Numbered from the stretch's first letter, positions 34,547 through 43,538 are shown. The stretch is 64,000 bases of DNA from Variovorax boronicumulans (GCF_007677875.1 NZ_VEDO01000015.1:62001-126000); one strand, 5' to 3'. Notes: generated from the sequence alone by a model not told the origin. Program-made: numbers and translations.

Positions 34547-36721
34547 ATGTCTTCATCTGACCGATCTCCCCGCGCTTCGAACCGATGCACGCCGACCCCG
34601 CTTGCACGGTGCATCGGGGCAAGCCTTGCCCTTGCCGCCGTCGGCGCGACGGCGCAGACCGCGACCGGCACTGCGCAGCTCAAGGAAGTGACGGTGTCTG
34701 AGCAGGCCGAGGCGATCGGCAACCTGCAGAAGACCTACTCGGGTGGCCAACTCGCGCGTGGCGGCAGCCTGGGCATCCTGGGAACGACTGACCTCATGAA
34801 CGTGCCGTTCAGCACCACCAACTACACCTCGGAACTGATCCAGAACCAGCAGGCGCTGACGCTGGCCGATGTGGTGATGAACGACGCGTCCGTTCGACCG
34901 CTGACGGCGCGTGGCGGCTTCGGCGATGACTTCCAGATCCGCGGTTTCACCGTGCCGAATGCGGACAGCGGCTTCAACGGCCTGTTCGGCCTGATGCCCA
35001 CCACGCGCGTGCCGTTGGAAATGATCGAGCGCGTCGAGGTGCTGAAGGGCCCGGCTTCGTTCGCCAACGGCATGTCCCCCACCGCAAGCATCGGCGGCAG
35101 CATCAACGCGGTGGCCAAGCACGCCAGCGACGTTCCGCTGACGCGCCTGACCGGTACCTACATGGGCCAGGCCCAGTTCGGCACGCACCTGGATGTGGGC
35201 CGCCGCTTCGGTGCCGACAACCAGTGGGGCGTTCGCCTCAATGGCGTCTGGCGCAACGGCGAAGGCAATGTCGACAATGGCCGCCAGCGCCTGGGCCTGG
35301 CGTCGCTGGGTCTGGACTACGCGGGCGAAGGCGTGCGCTGGTCGCTCGACGCCCTGTCCAGCCGGGGCCACACGGTCAATTTCCGCCCGCAGATCAGCTT
35401 TGCCTCGACCGTCACGCAGCCGTTGAAGCCGCCGTCGTCGCGCGGCAACCTGTATCCAGGAACCGACCTGAAGGACAACGCGGACATGGTGTCGACGCGT
35501 CTGGAGGTCGACATCAACGACCGCACCACCGTCTGGGGCAGGGTGGGGTATTCCGACGTGGACTACATGCAGACCTTCCCGCGCGGGACCGTTCGCCAGG
35601 ACGGCAGCTTCAGCCTGAGCAACAACTATTACGACTACTACGGCAAGACGACGGCTGCGGATGCGGGCGTGCGCACCCGCTTCAACACGGGCAGCGTCAA
35701 GCACACGCTGGCGCTGGGAGTGAACCTGCTGCGCCAGGAGACCGGCAACTACTACACGGCCAACCCGGCTGCCGCTTCTGTTGAGTCCAGCATCTACAAC
35801 CCGGTGGCGCTGCCGGCTGTCACCGCGCCGCGTCTGCAGCCTGCCAAGTCCGGCGAGCTGGCGCAACACAGCGTGGCGCTGGTGGATACGATGGGTTTCT
35901 TCAGCGACCAACTGCTGCTGACCGTGGGCCTGCGTGACCAGACCATCGACCAGAAGAACGCTCAGGGCGTCTCGACGTATAAGAAGAGCGCTGTCTCGCC
36001 CATGGCGGGCCTGGTGTTCAAGCCGACCAAGAACGTCTCGGTCTACGCCAACTACACGGCGGGCCTGATCCGCGGTGGCACGGCGCCAGATACCGACGAG
36101 TACGTCAACCGCGGCGAGATCTTCCCGCCGCAGAAGTCCAAGCAGTACGAGGTGGGCGTCAAGGCGGACTGGGGCAAGCTGATGACGCAGGTCGCGGTCT
36201 ACGAGATCCGTCGCCCCGCCACGCTGCGCACCTCGGTGGGCGGCGATCCCGAGCAGTTCGTCTACAGCTTCGGCGGCGAGCAGCGCAACCGCGGGCTGGA
36301 ACTCACGGCCTACGGCGAAGTGACGAAGGGCCTGCGCGCCATGGCCAGCGCGGCGTTCAACGATGCCAAGCTGACGCGCGCCACGGGCGGCGTCAACGTG
36401 GGCAACAACCTCGCTGGCGTTCCCCACCGTACCTTCAACGTCGGCCTGGACTGGGACACGCCCTGGGTGCCCGGCCTGAGCTTGAACGGCCGCGTGATCC
36501 ACACCTCCAGCGTCTACTACAACCTCAACAACACGCTGAACATGCCCAGCTGGACCCGCATGGACATCGGCGCGCGGTACGCCACCAAGATCTCCGGCAA
36601 GCCTGTCACGCTGCGCGCCAACCTGGAGAACGTGTTCGACCGCGCGTACTGGATCACCAGCACCTACGTGACCGTGGGCGCGCCGCGCACGCTGATGCTG
36701 TCGGCCTCGGTCGACTTCTGA
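34547..36721 (+). CDS. TonB-dependent siderophore receptor
   Basis: A 724-residue outer-membrane receptor. The signal peptide is about 36 residues, with LARCIGASLALAAVGATAQ and probable cleavage after ATAQ. The plug domain has the GDDFQIRGF core and MIERVEVLKGPASFANG, and the barrel ends in LMLSASVDF with a terminal Phe. No N-terminal signalling (STN) domain is present, so it does not drive a FecI-type cascade. It follows a Fur-box-like palindrome, so iron limitation should switch it on. No siderophore synthesis or reductase genes are near, so it probably takes up xenosiderophores or works with genes elsewhere. Confidence 0.93.
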   Translation: MSSSDRSPRASNRCTPTPLARCIGASLALAAVGATAQTATGTAQLKEVTVSEQAEAIGNLQKTYSGGQLARGGSLGILGTTDLMNVPFSTTNYTSELIQNQQALTLADVVMNDASVRPLTARGGFGDDFQIRGFTVPNADSGFNGLFGLMPTTRVPLEMIERVEVLKGPASFANGMSPTASIGGSINAVAKHASDVPLTRLTGTYMGQAQFGTHLDVGRRFGADNQWGVRLNGVWRNGEGNVDNGRQRLGLASLGLDYAGEGVRWSLDALSSRGHTVNFRPQISFASTVTQPLKPPSSRGNLYPGTDLKDNADMVSTRLEVDINDRTTVWGRVGYSDVDYMQTFPRGTVRQDGSFSLSNNYYDYYGKTTAADAGVRTRFNTGSVKHTLALGVNLLRQETGNYYTANPAAASVESSIYNPVALPAVTAPRLQPAKSGELAQHSVALVDTMGFFSDQLLLTVGLRDQTIDQKNAQGVSTYKKSAVSPMAGLVFKPTKNVSVYANYTAGLIRGGTAPDTDEYVNRGEIFPPQKSKQYEVGVKADWGKLMTQVAVYEIRRPATLRTSVGGDPEQFVYSFGGEQRNRGLELTAYGEVTKGLRAMASAAFNDAKLTRATGGVNVGNNLAGVPHRTFNVGLDWDTPWVPGLSLNGRVIHTSSVYYNLNNTLNMPSWTRMDIGARYATKISGKPVTLRANLENVFDRAYWITSTYVTVGAPRTLMLSASVDF

Positions 36722-36730
36722 CGCGGCCCT

Positions 36731-36755
36731 GCCGGGCGGCGTTCACCCGCCCGGC
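36731..36755. terminator. GC-rich hairpin between convergent genes
   Basis: GCCGGGCGG (36731-36739) pairs with CCGCCCGGC (36747-36755) around a seven-base loop. It sits just after the receptor stop and overlaps the last codons of the convergent lipoprotein gene. No T tract is visible on either side, so termination without a U tail is only likely, not certain. Confidence 0.5.
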
Positions 36756-38077
36756 GTGACGCCCACGCGCCACACCGCGTTCCCCACGTCGTCGGCCACC
36801 AGCAGCCCCCCCCGCTGGTCCAGCGCCACCCCCACGGGCCGCCCCAGCGCCTTGCCGTCATCGCTCAGGAAACCCGTCAGCACGTCGCGCGGCAGCCCCT
36901 GCGGCTTGCCGTCCACGAAGGATACGAAGACCACCTTGTAGCCGCTCGGCGGCTTGCGGTTCCACGAGCCGTGGTTGCCGATGTAGGCGCCGGCACCGAA
37001 CTTGCCGCCCAGCGCCTGGGCATCGCCGATCGCCAGTCCCAGCGGCGCCACGTGCGCGCCCAGCGCGTAATCGGGTACGCGGGCCTTGGCCACCATGTCG
37101 GGCCGCGGGGGCTGCACGCGCTCGTCCACGTGCTGGCCGAAGTAGCTCCAGGGCCAGCCGTAGAAGGCGCCTTCCTCCACGGCCGTGAGGTAATCGGGCA
37201 CGAGGTCGTTGCCGAGTTCGTCGCGCTCGTTGACCACGGTCCACAGCCGGCCGTCGTGCCAGGCCAGGCCGTTGGGGTTGCGCAGGCCCGAGGCATACAC
37301 GCGGTGCTGGCCGGTCTTCGCATCCACCTCCCAGATCGCGGCGCGGCCTTCCTCGTTCTCCATGCCGTTCTCGCCGATGTTGCTGTTCGAGCCCACGGTG
37401 ACGTAGAGCTTGCTGCCGTCGGCACTGGCGATCAGGTTCTTGGTCCAGTGGTGGTTGATCTTCGACGGCAGGTCCACGAGCTTGGTCGGCTGCGCCGTGA
37501 CCTGGGTCTGGCCCGCCTGGTAGGGCAGCTGCACGACGGCGTCGGCGTTGGCGATGAACAGGGTGTCGCCCACCAGCGCCATGCCGAAGGGCGAGGTCAG
37601 GCCCTGCAGCAGCACGGTGCGCAGCTCGGCCACGCCGTCGCCGTCCGCATCGCGCAGCAGCGTGATGCGGTCGGCGCTGGGCACGCCGGCACCGGCGCGC
37701 TTCATGAACAGGCCCTGCACCCAGCCGCGCAGCGAGGGCTTCTTGCCTTCGCCCGCATTGGCCGGCTTGTTGCTCTCGGCCACCAGCACATCGCCGTTGG
37801 GCAGCACGGTGATCCAGCGCGGGTGGTCCAGGCCGCGCGCGAAGGGCGTGACGGCCATGCCGGGCGCAGGCCGGGGCATGGCGTCCGCGGGCCATCCCTC
37901 GGCAGGCGCCACCTTGACGGTGGGGATCAGGCTGGTGCTGGGCGCGGGCAGCTGCGGTGCCGAGCCGGCCACGCCGGTCTCGGGCAGGCGCGAGGTCTCG
38001 CCGCAGCCGGCGAGCAGGGCCAGGGCGGCGATGGCACAGAGGGCGGGCAGGGCAGGGCGCAGCTGCGGCGGTGGCAT
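36743..38077 (-). CDS. PQQ-type sugar (sorbosone) dehydrogenase-like lipoprotein
   Basis: A 444-residue lipoprotein. The signal peptide ends in the lipobox LLAGCG (Cys at about residue 25), followed by a Pro-rich linker and a six-bladed propeller of the soluble glucose/L-sorbosone dehydrogenase group. Marks are GLDHPRWITVLPNGDVLVAESN, LTSPFGMALVGD, NHHWTKNLIASADGSKLYVTVGSNSN, ASGLRNPNGLAWHDG and GNHGSWNRKPPSGYKV. Such enzymes oxidise sugars in the periplasm with PQQ; many relatives lack proven activity. The start at 38077 has a clear AGGAG. It is convergent with the siderophore receptor and lies after the stressosome operon on the same strand, with a 108-base gap. Confidence 0.85.
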   Translation of the reverse strand: MPPPQLRPALPALCAIAALALLAGCGETSRLPETGVAGSAPQLPAPSTSLIPTVKVAPAEGWPADAMPRPAPGMAVTPFARGLDHPRWITVLPNGDVLVAESNKPANAGEGKKPSLRGWVQGLFMKRAGAGVPSADRITLLRDADGDGVAELRTVLLQGLTSPFGMALVGDTLFIANADAVVQLPYQAGQTQVTAQPTKLVDLPSKINHHWTKNLIASADGSKLYVTVGSNSNIGENGMENEEGRAAIWEVDAKTGQHRVYASGLRNPNGLAWHDGRLWTVVNERDELGNDLVPDYLTAVEEGAFYGWPWSYFGQHVDERVQPPRPDMVAKARVPDYALGAHVAPLGLAIGDAQALGGKFGAGAYIGNHGSWNRKPPSGYKVVFVSFVDGKPQGLPRDVLTGFLSDDGKALGRPVGVALDQRGGLLVADDVGNAVWRVGVTPGG

Positions 38078-38185
38078 GGGGACGACTCCTGTCGGAAAGA
38101 TGGGATGGTCAGCAGCTTGGCACAGGCCGCACGCCCGCTTTGCCGGCGTGCAGGCCCGCGCCTTGTAGTCCGCGCGGAAGGCGGT

Positions 38186-39805
38186 TCAACCCAGCAGGCG
38201 CCGGATCGTGTTGAGCAGCAGTTGCGGCTCGAAGGGCTTGGCCACGTGCGCGTCGAAGCCGGCATCCAGCGCCATGGCGCGGTCGTCCGGCCGGCCGAAG
38301 GCGGTCAGCGCGATGGCCGGCAGCCGCGGCAGGCCCGCCCGCGCCTCCAGCGTGCGCCAGTGGCGGATCAGCGCATAGCCGTCCTTGCCGGGCAGGCCGA
38401 TGTCGCTGAGCAGCAGGTCGGGGCGGCACGCCTGCAGCGCAGCCAGGCCACCGTCGTGGTCGCCCGCGATGCTCACCTGCGCACCGCGGTCCTCCAGGAT
38501 GTGGCCCAGCATGTCGGCCGCGTCGCGGTCGTCCTCCACGATCACCACCTTGCGCCCGCTCAGGCCCGCCAGCGCGGCATCGTCGAGCACGCCCGGCTGC
38601 GACTCGGGGGCCGGGCTGCCGTCGGCCGTGGTCGGCTGCAGCGGCAGCCAGACATGGGCGGTGGTGCCGGCGTCCAGGCCGGGGCTGCTCAGCGCCACGC
38701 CGCCGCCGTGCAGCTCGGCCAGGTGCTTGACGATGGACAGCCCCAGCCCCAGGCCGCCGCTGGCCCGCTTGCCGGGTGCCTCGCTCTGCGAGAACTTCTC
38801 GAAGACGCGGTCGAGGAAGGCCGGGGCGATGCCCTTGCCCTGGTCCGTCACCGTGAGTTCCAGCCGATCGGCCGTGCGCGTCAGCGCCACGCGCACGCTG
38901 CCGCCCGGGTGCGAGAACTTGATCGCGTTGTTGAAGATGTTCCAGAAAATCTGCTGAAAGCGCGCCGGGTCGAGCAGCACGGGACCCGTGGCCTGCAGTT
39001 GCAGATCCAGGTGCAGAGCCCGGCTGCCCAGCTGCTGGCGCATCGCGTCGATGGACGACTGCACCAGCGCCACCGGGTCGGCCAGCTCGCGCTGCAGTGC
39101 CAGCTTGCCCGAGTTGATGCGCGAGACGTCCAGGATGTCCGAGATGATGCGCGCCTGCGTCTGCGCGTTGCGCCGGATCGCATCCAGCCCCTTGGCGATG
39201 TCCGGCGGCTGCGGCTTGCGCAGCAGCACGTGCACGTTCATGAGGATGGCGTTGAGCGGGTTGCGCAGCTCGTGCGACAGCACGGCGACGAAGTCGTCCT
39301 TGGTGCGGCTGTTGCGCTCGGCGTTGGCGCGCGCGGCCTGCTCGCGTTCCAGCAGCAGCTGCTTGTAGCGCTGCTCCGTCTCGCGCAACTGGTCCTCGGC
39401 GATGCGTGCGCGGATCAGCGCCTGCACCGTGGCCACCAGGACGGCCGGCTCGACCGGGTGCTCCAGGTAAGCGTCGGCGCCCGAGTTCAGGCCGGCCACC
39501 TTGTCCGAACTCTCGATGAAGGTCGCCGACAGGTGCAGCACCGGCAGCACCACGGTCTCCGGCAGCTCGCGCATCATGCGGCATACCGCGAAGCCGTCCA
39601 TGTCGGGCAGGTGCACGTCCAGCACCACGGCGGAGATGCCGCCGGCACGGGCGCGGTCCAGGCCCGTTGCGCCGCTGGTCGCCTCCACGGTCTGGAAGCC
39701 CGCCGCGCGCAGGATGCGGCAGGTTGAATAGCGGGTGGCGGGGTTGTCGTCGACCACCAGCACCTGGTGCTGGGAGCGGTCGATGGTGATGCTGACCTTG
39801 TGCAT
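38186..39805 (-). CDS. Hybrid sensor: receiver - histidine kinase - receiver
   Basis: 539 residues without membrane segments. The first receiver covers about 12-130, with phosphoacceptor D63 (VLDVHLPDMDG). Its conserved Lys position reads LEHPVEP, so the Lys is replaced by His. The HisKA domain has H178 (LSHELRNPLNAIL), and the ATPase domain has NIFNNAIKFS and GLGLGLSIVKHLAELHGG. The second receiver has D468 (SDIGLPGKDGY) with a normal VAKPFEP. It is last in the stressosome operon, 14 bases after the upstream kinase gene. Similar kinase-output modules follow rsbRST in other Gram-negative stressosome loci (established for Vibrio). It is probably the exit of the stressosome signal (inference). 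Confidence 0.9.
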   Translation of the reverse strand: MHKVSITIDRSQHQVLVVDDNPATRYSTCRILRAAGFQTVEATSGATGLDRARAGGISAVVLDVHLPDMDGFAVCRMMRELPETVVLPVLHLSATFIESSDKVAGLNSGADAYLEHPVEPAVLVATVQALIRARIAEDQLRETEQRYKQLLLEREQAARANAERNSRTKDDFVAVLSHELRNPLNAILMNVHVLLRKPQPPDIAKGLDAIRRNAQTQARIISDILDVSRINSGKLALQRELADPVALVQSSIDAMRQQLGSRALHLDLQLQATGPVLLDPARFQQIFWNIFNNAIKFSHPGGSVRVALTRTADRLELTVTDQGKGIAPAFLDRVFEKFSQSEAPGKRASGGLGLGLSIVKHLAELHGGGVALSSPGLDAGTTAHVWLPLQPTTADGSPAPESQPGVLDDAALAGLSGRKVVIVEDDRDAADMLGHILEDRGAQVSIAGDHDGGLAALQACRPDLLLSDIGLPGKDGYALIRHWRTLEARAGLPRLPAIALTAFGRPDDRAMALDAGFDAHVAKPFEPQLLLNTIRRLLG

Positions 39806-39819
39806 GGTGGCGCGGTCCT

Positions 39820-40689
39820 TCAGGCGGAGGGCTGGCCGTTCGCCGGCGCAGCGCGCAGCGGAATGCGCACATGGAAGGTGGAGCCCTGGTCCGGAACGCT
39901 GTCCATGCCCACGCTGCCGCCCAGCAGCTCGGCCAGCCGCTTGGACAGCGACAGGCCCAGCCCGGTGCCGCGCAGGCTTTTCTGGATCGGCGAGTCGACC
40001 TGCGAGAAGTCCTGGAAGATCGCGCCGTGGTACTCGCTCGCGATGCCGATGCCGGTGTCGGCCACGGCGAACCGGATCCACTCCTGCCCGTCCTCGGACA
40101 CGCGCTGGGCCGACACGCGCACCTCGCCCTGCTGCGTGAACTTCAGCGCATTGCTGATGTAGTTGCGCAGGATCTGCGCGAGCTTGCGGTCGTCGCTGAA
40201 GATCTGGGGCACGTCCACCGGGTCCTCGAAGATCAGCGAGACGGCGGGGTTGGTCAGCACCGGCTTGAACATGCCGCGCAGCGCTGCAAACAGGTCCACC
40301 ATGTCGAACCAGCCGGGTGACACGTCGATGCGGCCGGCCTCCACCTTGGCCAGGTCCAGCAGGTCGTTGACGATCTCGGAGAACTCCAGCGCGTTCTGGT
40401 GGATGAACTGTACCTGGCGCTCCTGCTCGGCCGTCAGCGGGCCGTCCAGCCGGTCCAGCAGCAGCCGGGTCATGCTCTGGATCGCGCCCAGGGGCGTGCG
40501 GAATTCGTGGCTCATGTAGGCCAGGAAGCGGCTCTTGAGCTCGTTGGCATGGCGCAATTCGGCGGCCTGCGTGTCCAGCTCGGCGTACAGCGCCAGCACG
40601 CCGCGGTTGGTCTCCTCGAGCTCCTCGGACAGCTGCGCCACCTGCGCCTGCGCGGCGGCGAGCTGCCGGGCCAGTGCGGCTTCATCCAT
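39820..40689 (-). CDS. Cytosolic histidine kinase of the stressosome operon
   Basis: 289 residues. An N-terminal coiled coil (about 1-52, SEELEETNRGVLALYAELDTQAAELRHANELK) leads into HisKA with H61 (MSHEFRTPLGAI). The ATPase domain has LRNYISNALKFTQQG (N box), VADTGIGI, and GTGLGLSLSKRLAELLGG. There is no sensor or membrane domain, so input must come from partner proteins. Its start overlaps the end of the ATPase-phosphatase gene by eight bases. The RsbT-type or SpoIIE-type neighbours could control it, for example by binding its coiled coil (inference). Confidence 0.92.
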   Translation of the reverse strand: MDEAALARQLAAAQAQVAQLSEELEETNRGVLALYAELDTQAAELRHANELKSRFLAYMSHEFRTPLGAIQSMTRLLLDRLDGPLTAEQERQVQFIHQNALEFSEIVNDLLDLAKVEAGRIDVSPGWFDMVDLFAALRGMFKPVLTNPAVSLIFEDPVDVPQIFSDDRKLAQILRNYISNALKFTQQGEVRVSAQRVSEDGQEWIRFAVADTGIGIASEYHGAIFQDFSQVDSPIQKSLRGTGLGLSLSKRLAELLGGSVGMDSVPDQGSTFHVRIPLRAAPANGQPSA

Positions 40690-41698
40690 GGGCGTTCCTT
40701 TGCAGCACGAGCACGGTGGCATCGTCGCGGCCGCGCAGATGCCCCTGCAGCAACCAGGCGGCCAGCAGAGTGGGGTCGCGTGCCACCAGGGGCGCCAGCG
40801 GCTCGGCGCGCCAGCGGCTCTGCAACCCGTCGCTGTGCAGCACGGCCACCGCATGGGGCGGCCACTCGGTGTGCACCGGCTCAAAGCGCCGGGCCTGCAC
40901 GCCCAGCGTGCCATGCTGGGGAGCCAGGCTCCTGCTCTGCGTGCCGGAGACCAGCCGTGCGGCGATGTTGCCGGCCCCGGCCAGCTGCACGCGTGACGCG
41001 TCCAGCAGGGCGAGCGAGCCGGCGGCGCCGCGCGTGATGCGCAGTGCCCCGTGCATCCGTTCCAGCTGTTCCGTCAGCGGCGCGAACGGTGCCCGCACGA
41101 ACTGCGCCACTGCGGCTTGCGAAGCCTCGGCCGCGTGCGGGCCATGGCCCAGACCGTCGGCCACCAGCACGGCCGCGCGCGCACCGTCCAGCGCCAGCGC
41201 CCAGGCATCGCCGCAGGCCTGTTCTCCCGGCGCGCGAACCATCACCGCGCCCCAGCGCCAGGCCGCAGGCGCGCGCTTGTGTGTCTCGGGGCGCACGCGC
41301 GCCAGCAGCACCGTGCCCACCCCGAGTTCGGAGTGCAGGTCGAAGTCACTGGCCAGCCGGCGCACCGCCCCCAGCCCCGTGCCCGGCGTGCCGCCGGTGG
41401 AAAAGCCATCGGCCAGCGCGCGCGCCGTGTCGGCGATGCCGGGGCCGTCGTCCAGCGCGAGTACCTCCACCTCGGGTTGCCCCAGCTGGCGCTGGGCGAT
41501 CAGCAGCCGGCCGCCACGGGCGTGGCGCACGAGGTTGTTGCCCAGCTCGGTGACGACCAGCGCGAGCCGGCCGGCCGTGGTCGCGTCGAGCGCGAGCTGC
41601 GTGGCCAGCTGGGCTGCATGGCGGCGCGCTTCGCCCACCCGGCTGGCATCTCCCATGGGAAACAGCACGTGCGGCGTGCCGGGCTGGATCACTTCCAT
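40682..41698 (-). CDS. Fused RsbT-like ATPase and SpoIIE/RsbX-like phosphatase
   Basis: 338 residues. Residues about 1-135 form a GHKL ATPase of the RsbW/RsbT type, with ALVVTELGNNLVRHARGG (N box), LDDGPGIAD and GTGLGAVRRLASDFDLHSELGVGT. Residues about 145-338 form a PP2C-type SpoIIE domain with VLVADGLGHGPHAAEAS (metal Asp) and GRDDATVLVL near the end. In Bacillus, RsbX is a separate phosphatase that resets the stressosome; here it is joined to a second ATPase module. It overlaps rsbT by 10 bases upstream and the kinase gene by eight bases downstream. It probably both binds stressosome parts and removes phosphate from RsbS/RsbR (inference). Confidence 0.85.
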   Translation of the reverse strand: MEVIQPGTPHVLFPMGDASRVGEARRHAAQLATQLALDATTAGRLALVVTELGNNLVRHARGGRLLIAQRQLGQPEVEVLALDDGPGIADTARALADGFSTGGTPGTGLGAVRRLASDFDLHSELGVGTVLLARVRPETHKRAPAAWRWGAVMVRAPGEQACGDAWALALDGARAAVLVADGLGHGPHAAEASQAAVAQFVRAPFAPLTEQLERMHGALRITRGAAGSLALLDASRVQLAGAGNIAARLVSGTQSRSLAPQHGTLGVQARRFEPVHTEWPPHAVAVLHSDGLQSRWRAEPLAPLVARDPTLLAAWLLQGHLRGRDDATVLVLQRNAHG

Positions 41699-42096
41699 CG
41701 CGTGACGCTCACACAGGTGCCCTGGCCGACGGTGGACTGGATGTCGAACTCGTGCACCAGCCGGCGGCTGCCCGACAGGCCCAGGCCCATGCCCTTGCCA
41801 GAGGTCCAGCCGTCGGTCAGCGCCTGGGCGATGTCGGGGATGCCGGGGCCCTGGTCCCGAAAGCGCAGGCGCAGGCCGCGCCGCACGCCCTGCTCGACGA
41901 CGTCCCAGCACATCTCGCCGCCACCGCCGTAGGTCACGGTGTTTCGCGAGAGCTCGCTCGCGGCCGTGATCATCTTGGTCTGGTCGACCAGCGAGAAGCC
42001 CAGCTGCTGCGTGAGCTTGCGCACCAGCTGGCGGCTGGCCACGATGTCGGGCTCGCCGCGCAGCGGCAGCTGGCCGCTGGGCTCAGTCGCGTTCAA
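41689..42096 (-). CDS. rsbT: RsbT-like serine/threonine kinase (anti-sigma-type ATPase)
   Basis: A 135-residue GHKL ATPase. Marks are MITAASELSRNTVTYGGGG (N box), FRDQGPGIPD and GKGMGLGLSGSRRLVHEFDIQSTVGQGT, the pattern of RsbT. RsbT phosphorylates RsbS and RsbR within the stressosome and then leaves it to activate an output protein. The gene overlaps rsbS by 14 bases and the ATPase-phosphatase gene by 10. No RsbU phosphatase, RsbV/W pair or sigma-B is encoded in the window, so its released form must act on another partner. Confidence 0.92.
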   Translation of the reverse strand: MNATEPSGQLPLRGEPDIVASRQLVRKLTQQLGFSLVDQTKMITAASELSRNTVTYGGGGEMCWDVVEQGVRRGLRLRFRDQGPGIPDIAQALTDGWTSGKGMGLGLSGSRRLVHEFDIQSTVGQGTCVSVTRWK

Positions 42097-42460
42097 GAGA
42101 CTCTCCGAGCTGGCCCTGCTCGAGCAGCTGCATGCCGCGCTTGACGTTGAGCGCCGTCTTCACGCCCTGCAGCGACAGGCCCAGCTCCACCAGCGTGATC
42201 GCCACGGCCGGCTGCATGCCGACTACCACCGTGGTGGCATCCAGCACGCGCGCGATGCCGGAAATCGACGCCAGCATGCGCCCGACGAAGGAGTCGACGA
42301 TTTCCAGCGCCGAGATGTCGATCAGCACGCCGGTGGCGCCGGTGGTCTCGATCCTGGTGGCCAGGTCGTCCTGCAACTGCACGGCCGTCTGGTCCTCCAT
42401 GTCGACCTGGATGGTGACGAGCAGCGCGCTGCCCATCTGCAGGATGGGGATGCGGTACAT
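42083..42460 (-). CDS. rsbS: RsbS-like STAS protein (stressosome core)
   Basis: A 125-residue single STAS domain. The strand-loop GVLIDISALEIVDSFVGRML contains S57, the position phosphorylated by RsbT in RsbS. LATRIETTGATG and VVGMQPAVAITLVELG fit the family. RsbS forms the core of the icosahedral stressosome with RsbR and holds RsbT until stress. The gene starts 10 bases after the rsbR stop and overlaps rsbT by 14 bases, so tight translational coupling fixes the ratios. Confidence 0.93.
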   Translation of the reverse strand: MYRIPILQMGSALLVTIQVDMEDQTAVQLQDDLATRIETTGATGVLIDISALEIVDSFVGRMLASISGIARVLDATTVVVGMQPAVAITLVELGLSLQGVKTALNVKRGMQLLEQGQLGESLERD

Positions 42461-42470
42461 GGCCGTGGAC

Positions 42471-43307
42471 TCAGGCCGTGCGCGCGACGGTCCAGCCGCT
42501 GCGCTTGAGCGCCAGGGCCAGTGCCGCTGCCAGGCTGGCCTTGGTGGTCACGCCCTGCAGGTCCACGCCCAGGTGCACGATGGTCTGTGCGATCTGCGGG
42601 CGCACGCCACTGATGATGCAGTCCGCGCCCATCAGGCGGATCGCCGTCACGGTCTTGATCAGGTGCTGCGCGACCAGCGTGTCCACGGTCGGCACGCCGG
42701 TGATGTCGATGATGGCCAGCTCCGATTCGGTCTCGACGATCTTCTGCAGAAGCGCCTCCATGACCATCTGCGTGCGGCTGGAGTCCAGCGTGCCGATCAT
42801 GGGCACGGCCAGCACGCCTTCCCACAGCTTGATCACCGGCGTGGACAGTTCCAGCAGTTCTTCCTGCTGGCGCGCAATCAGTTCTTCACGCGTGCGCTGG
42901 AAGGCCGTCGCCGTCCATTGCGCCATGGCGTCGAGTTTGGTGGTGACGCTGACGACGGCCTGCAGCAGGGTCTGGCTGTCCTGGCCCAGGCGCTGCTGCA
43001 GTGCGGCGAAGATCGGCAGCTTGAGCGCCAGCACGAAAGCGCTGGTGTCGCCCGCACTCTGACCCTGCGCGGCCCGCGCGGCCGAAAGGGCCTCGAGCAG
43101 GCGGCGTGCGCCGGACCAGCCGGCACCATGCAGGTCGTCGGGCGCATCGCCCTGCAGGGCCTGCAGCAGCGCATCGAACACACCTTCGGCCTCTTCGCGG
43201 GTGGCAGCGCTGGCACTAGCGCCATGCGTGGCGGTGGTCCACGCCTGGAGCAGGGTGGCACGCTCGTCGCGCAACAGCGCGATCAGGGTCTGGGCATGGG
43301 AAGCCAT
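42471..43307 (-). CDS. rsbR: RsbR-like stressosome sensor
   Basis: 278 residues. The variable N-terminal region (about 1-145) is helical, as expected for the sensory turret, but it is not clearly a globin, PAS or LOV domain; no heme or flavin motif is visible. The C-terminal STAS domain begins at LSTPVIKLWEGVLAVPMIGTLDSSR and has DITGVPTVDTLVAQHL. The likely phosphosites are in SSR (176-178) and T210 of VDT. The ATG at 43307 is preferred over longer starts. It leads the leftward operon. The 231-base region before it, shared with the divergent AI-2E-type gene, holds an AT-rich patch (43370-43382, with a TAAAAT-like box on the minus strand) as candidate promoter. Confidence 0.9.
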   Translation of the reverse strand: MASHAQTLIALLRDERATLLQAWTTATHGASASAATREEAEGVFDALLQALQGDAPDDLHGAGWSGARRLLEALSAARAAQGQSAGDTSAFVLALKLPIFAALQQRLGQDSQTLLQAVVSVTTKLDAMAQWTATAFQRTREELIARQQEELLELSTPVIKLWEGVLAVPMIGTLDSSRTQMVMEALLQKIVETESELAIIDITGVPTVDTLVAQHLIKTVTAIRLMGADCIISGVRPQIAQTIVHLGVDLQGVTTKASLAAALALALKRSGWTVARTA

Positions 43308-43538
43308 GGGGATCCTCGGGCAGGTCTTGTCGGACCGGTTGCGGGCGCACCGCACCGGTGTTTTTTGCCACATAAATTTTAGGAGTCGCGACAAGGGTTC
43401 CGCTGGCGGAGCATGCAAGTCGCGGCGTTGTCCTGCAAACAGGGAGCGTGGCCACCCTCAGGGCCGGCCGCGCACGGGCACCAGCATCGGTCCGCCCATG
43501 CGCCTGCGCCGGGCCCCACGACAACAAAGGAAGCGTCC

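Noticed and set aside
38078-38185. Terminator after the stressosome operon
   Set aside because: A GC hairpin (GCACGCC with GGCGTGC near 38130-38155) exists, but no T tract follows on the minus strand, so I did not list it.
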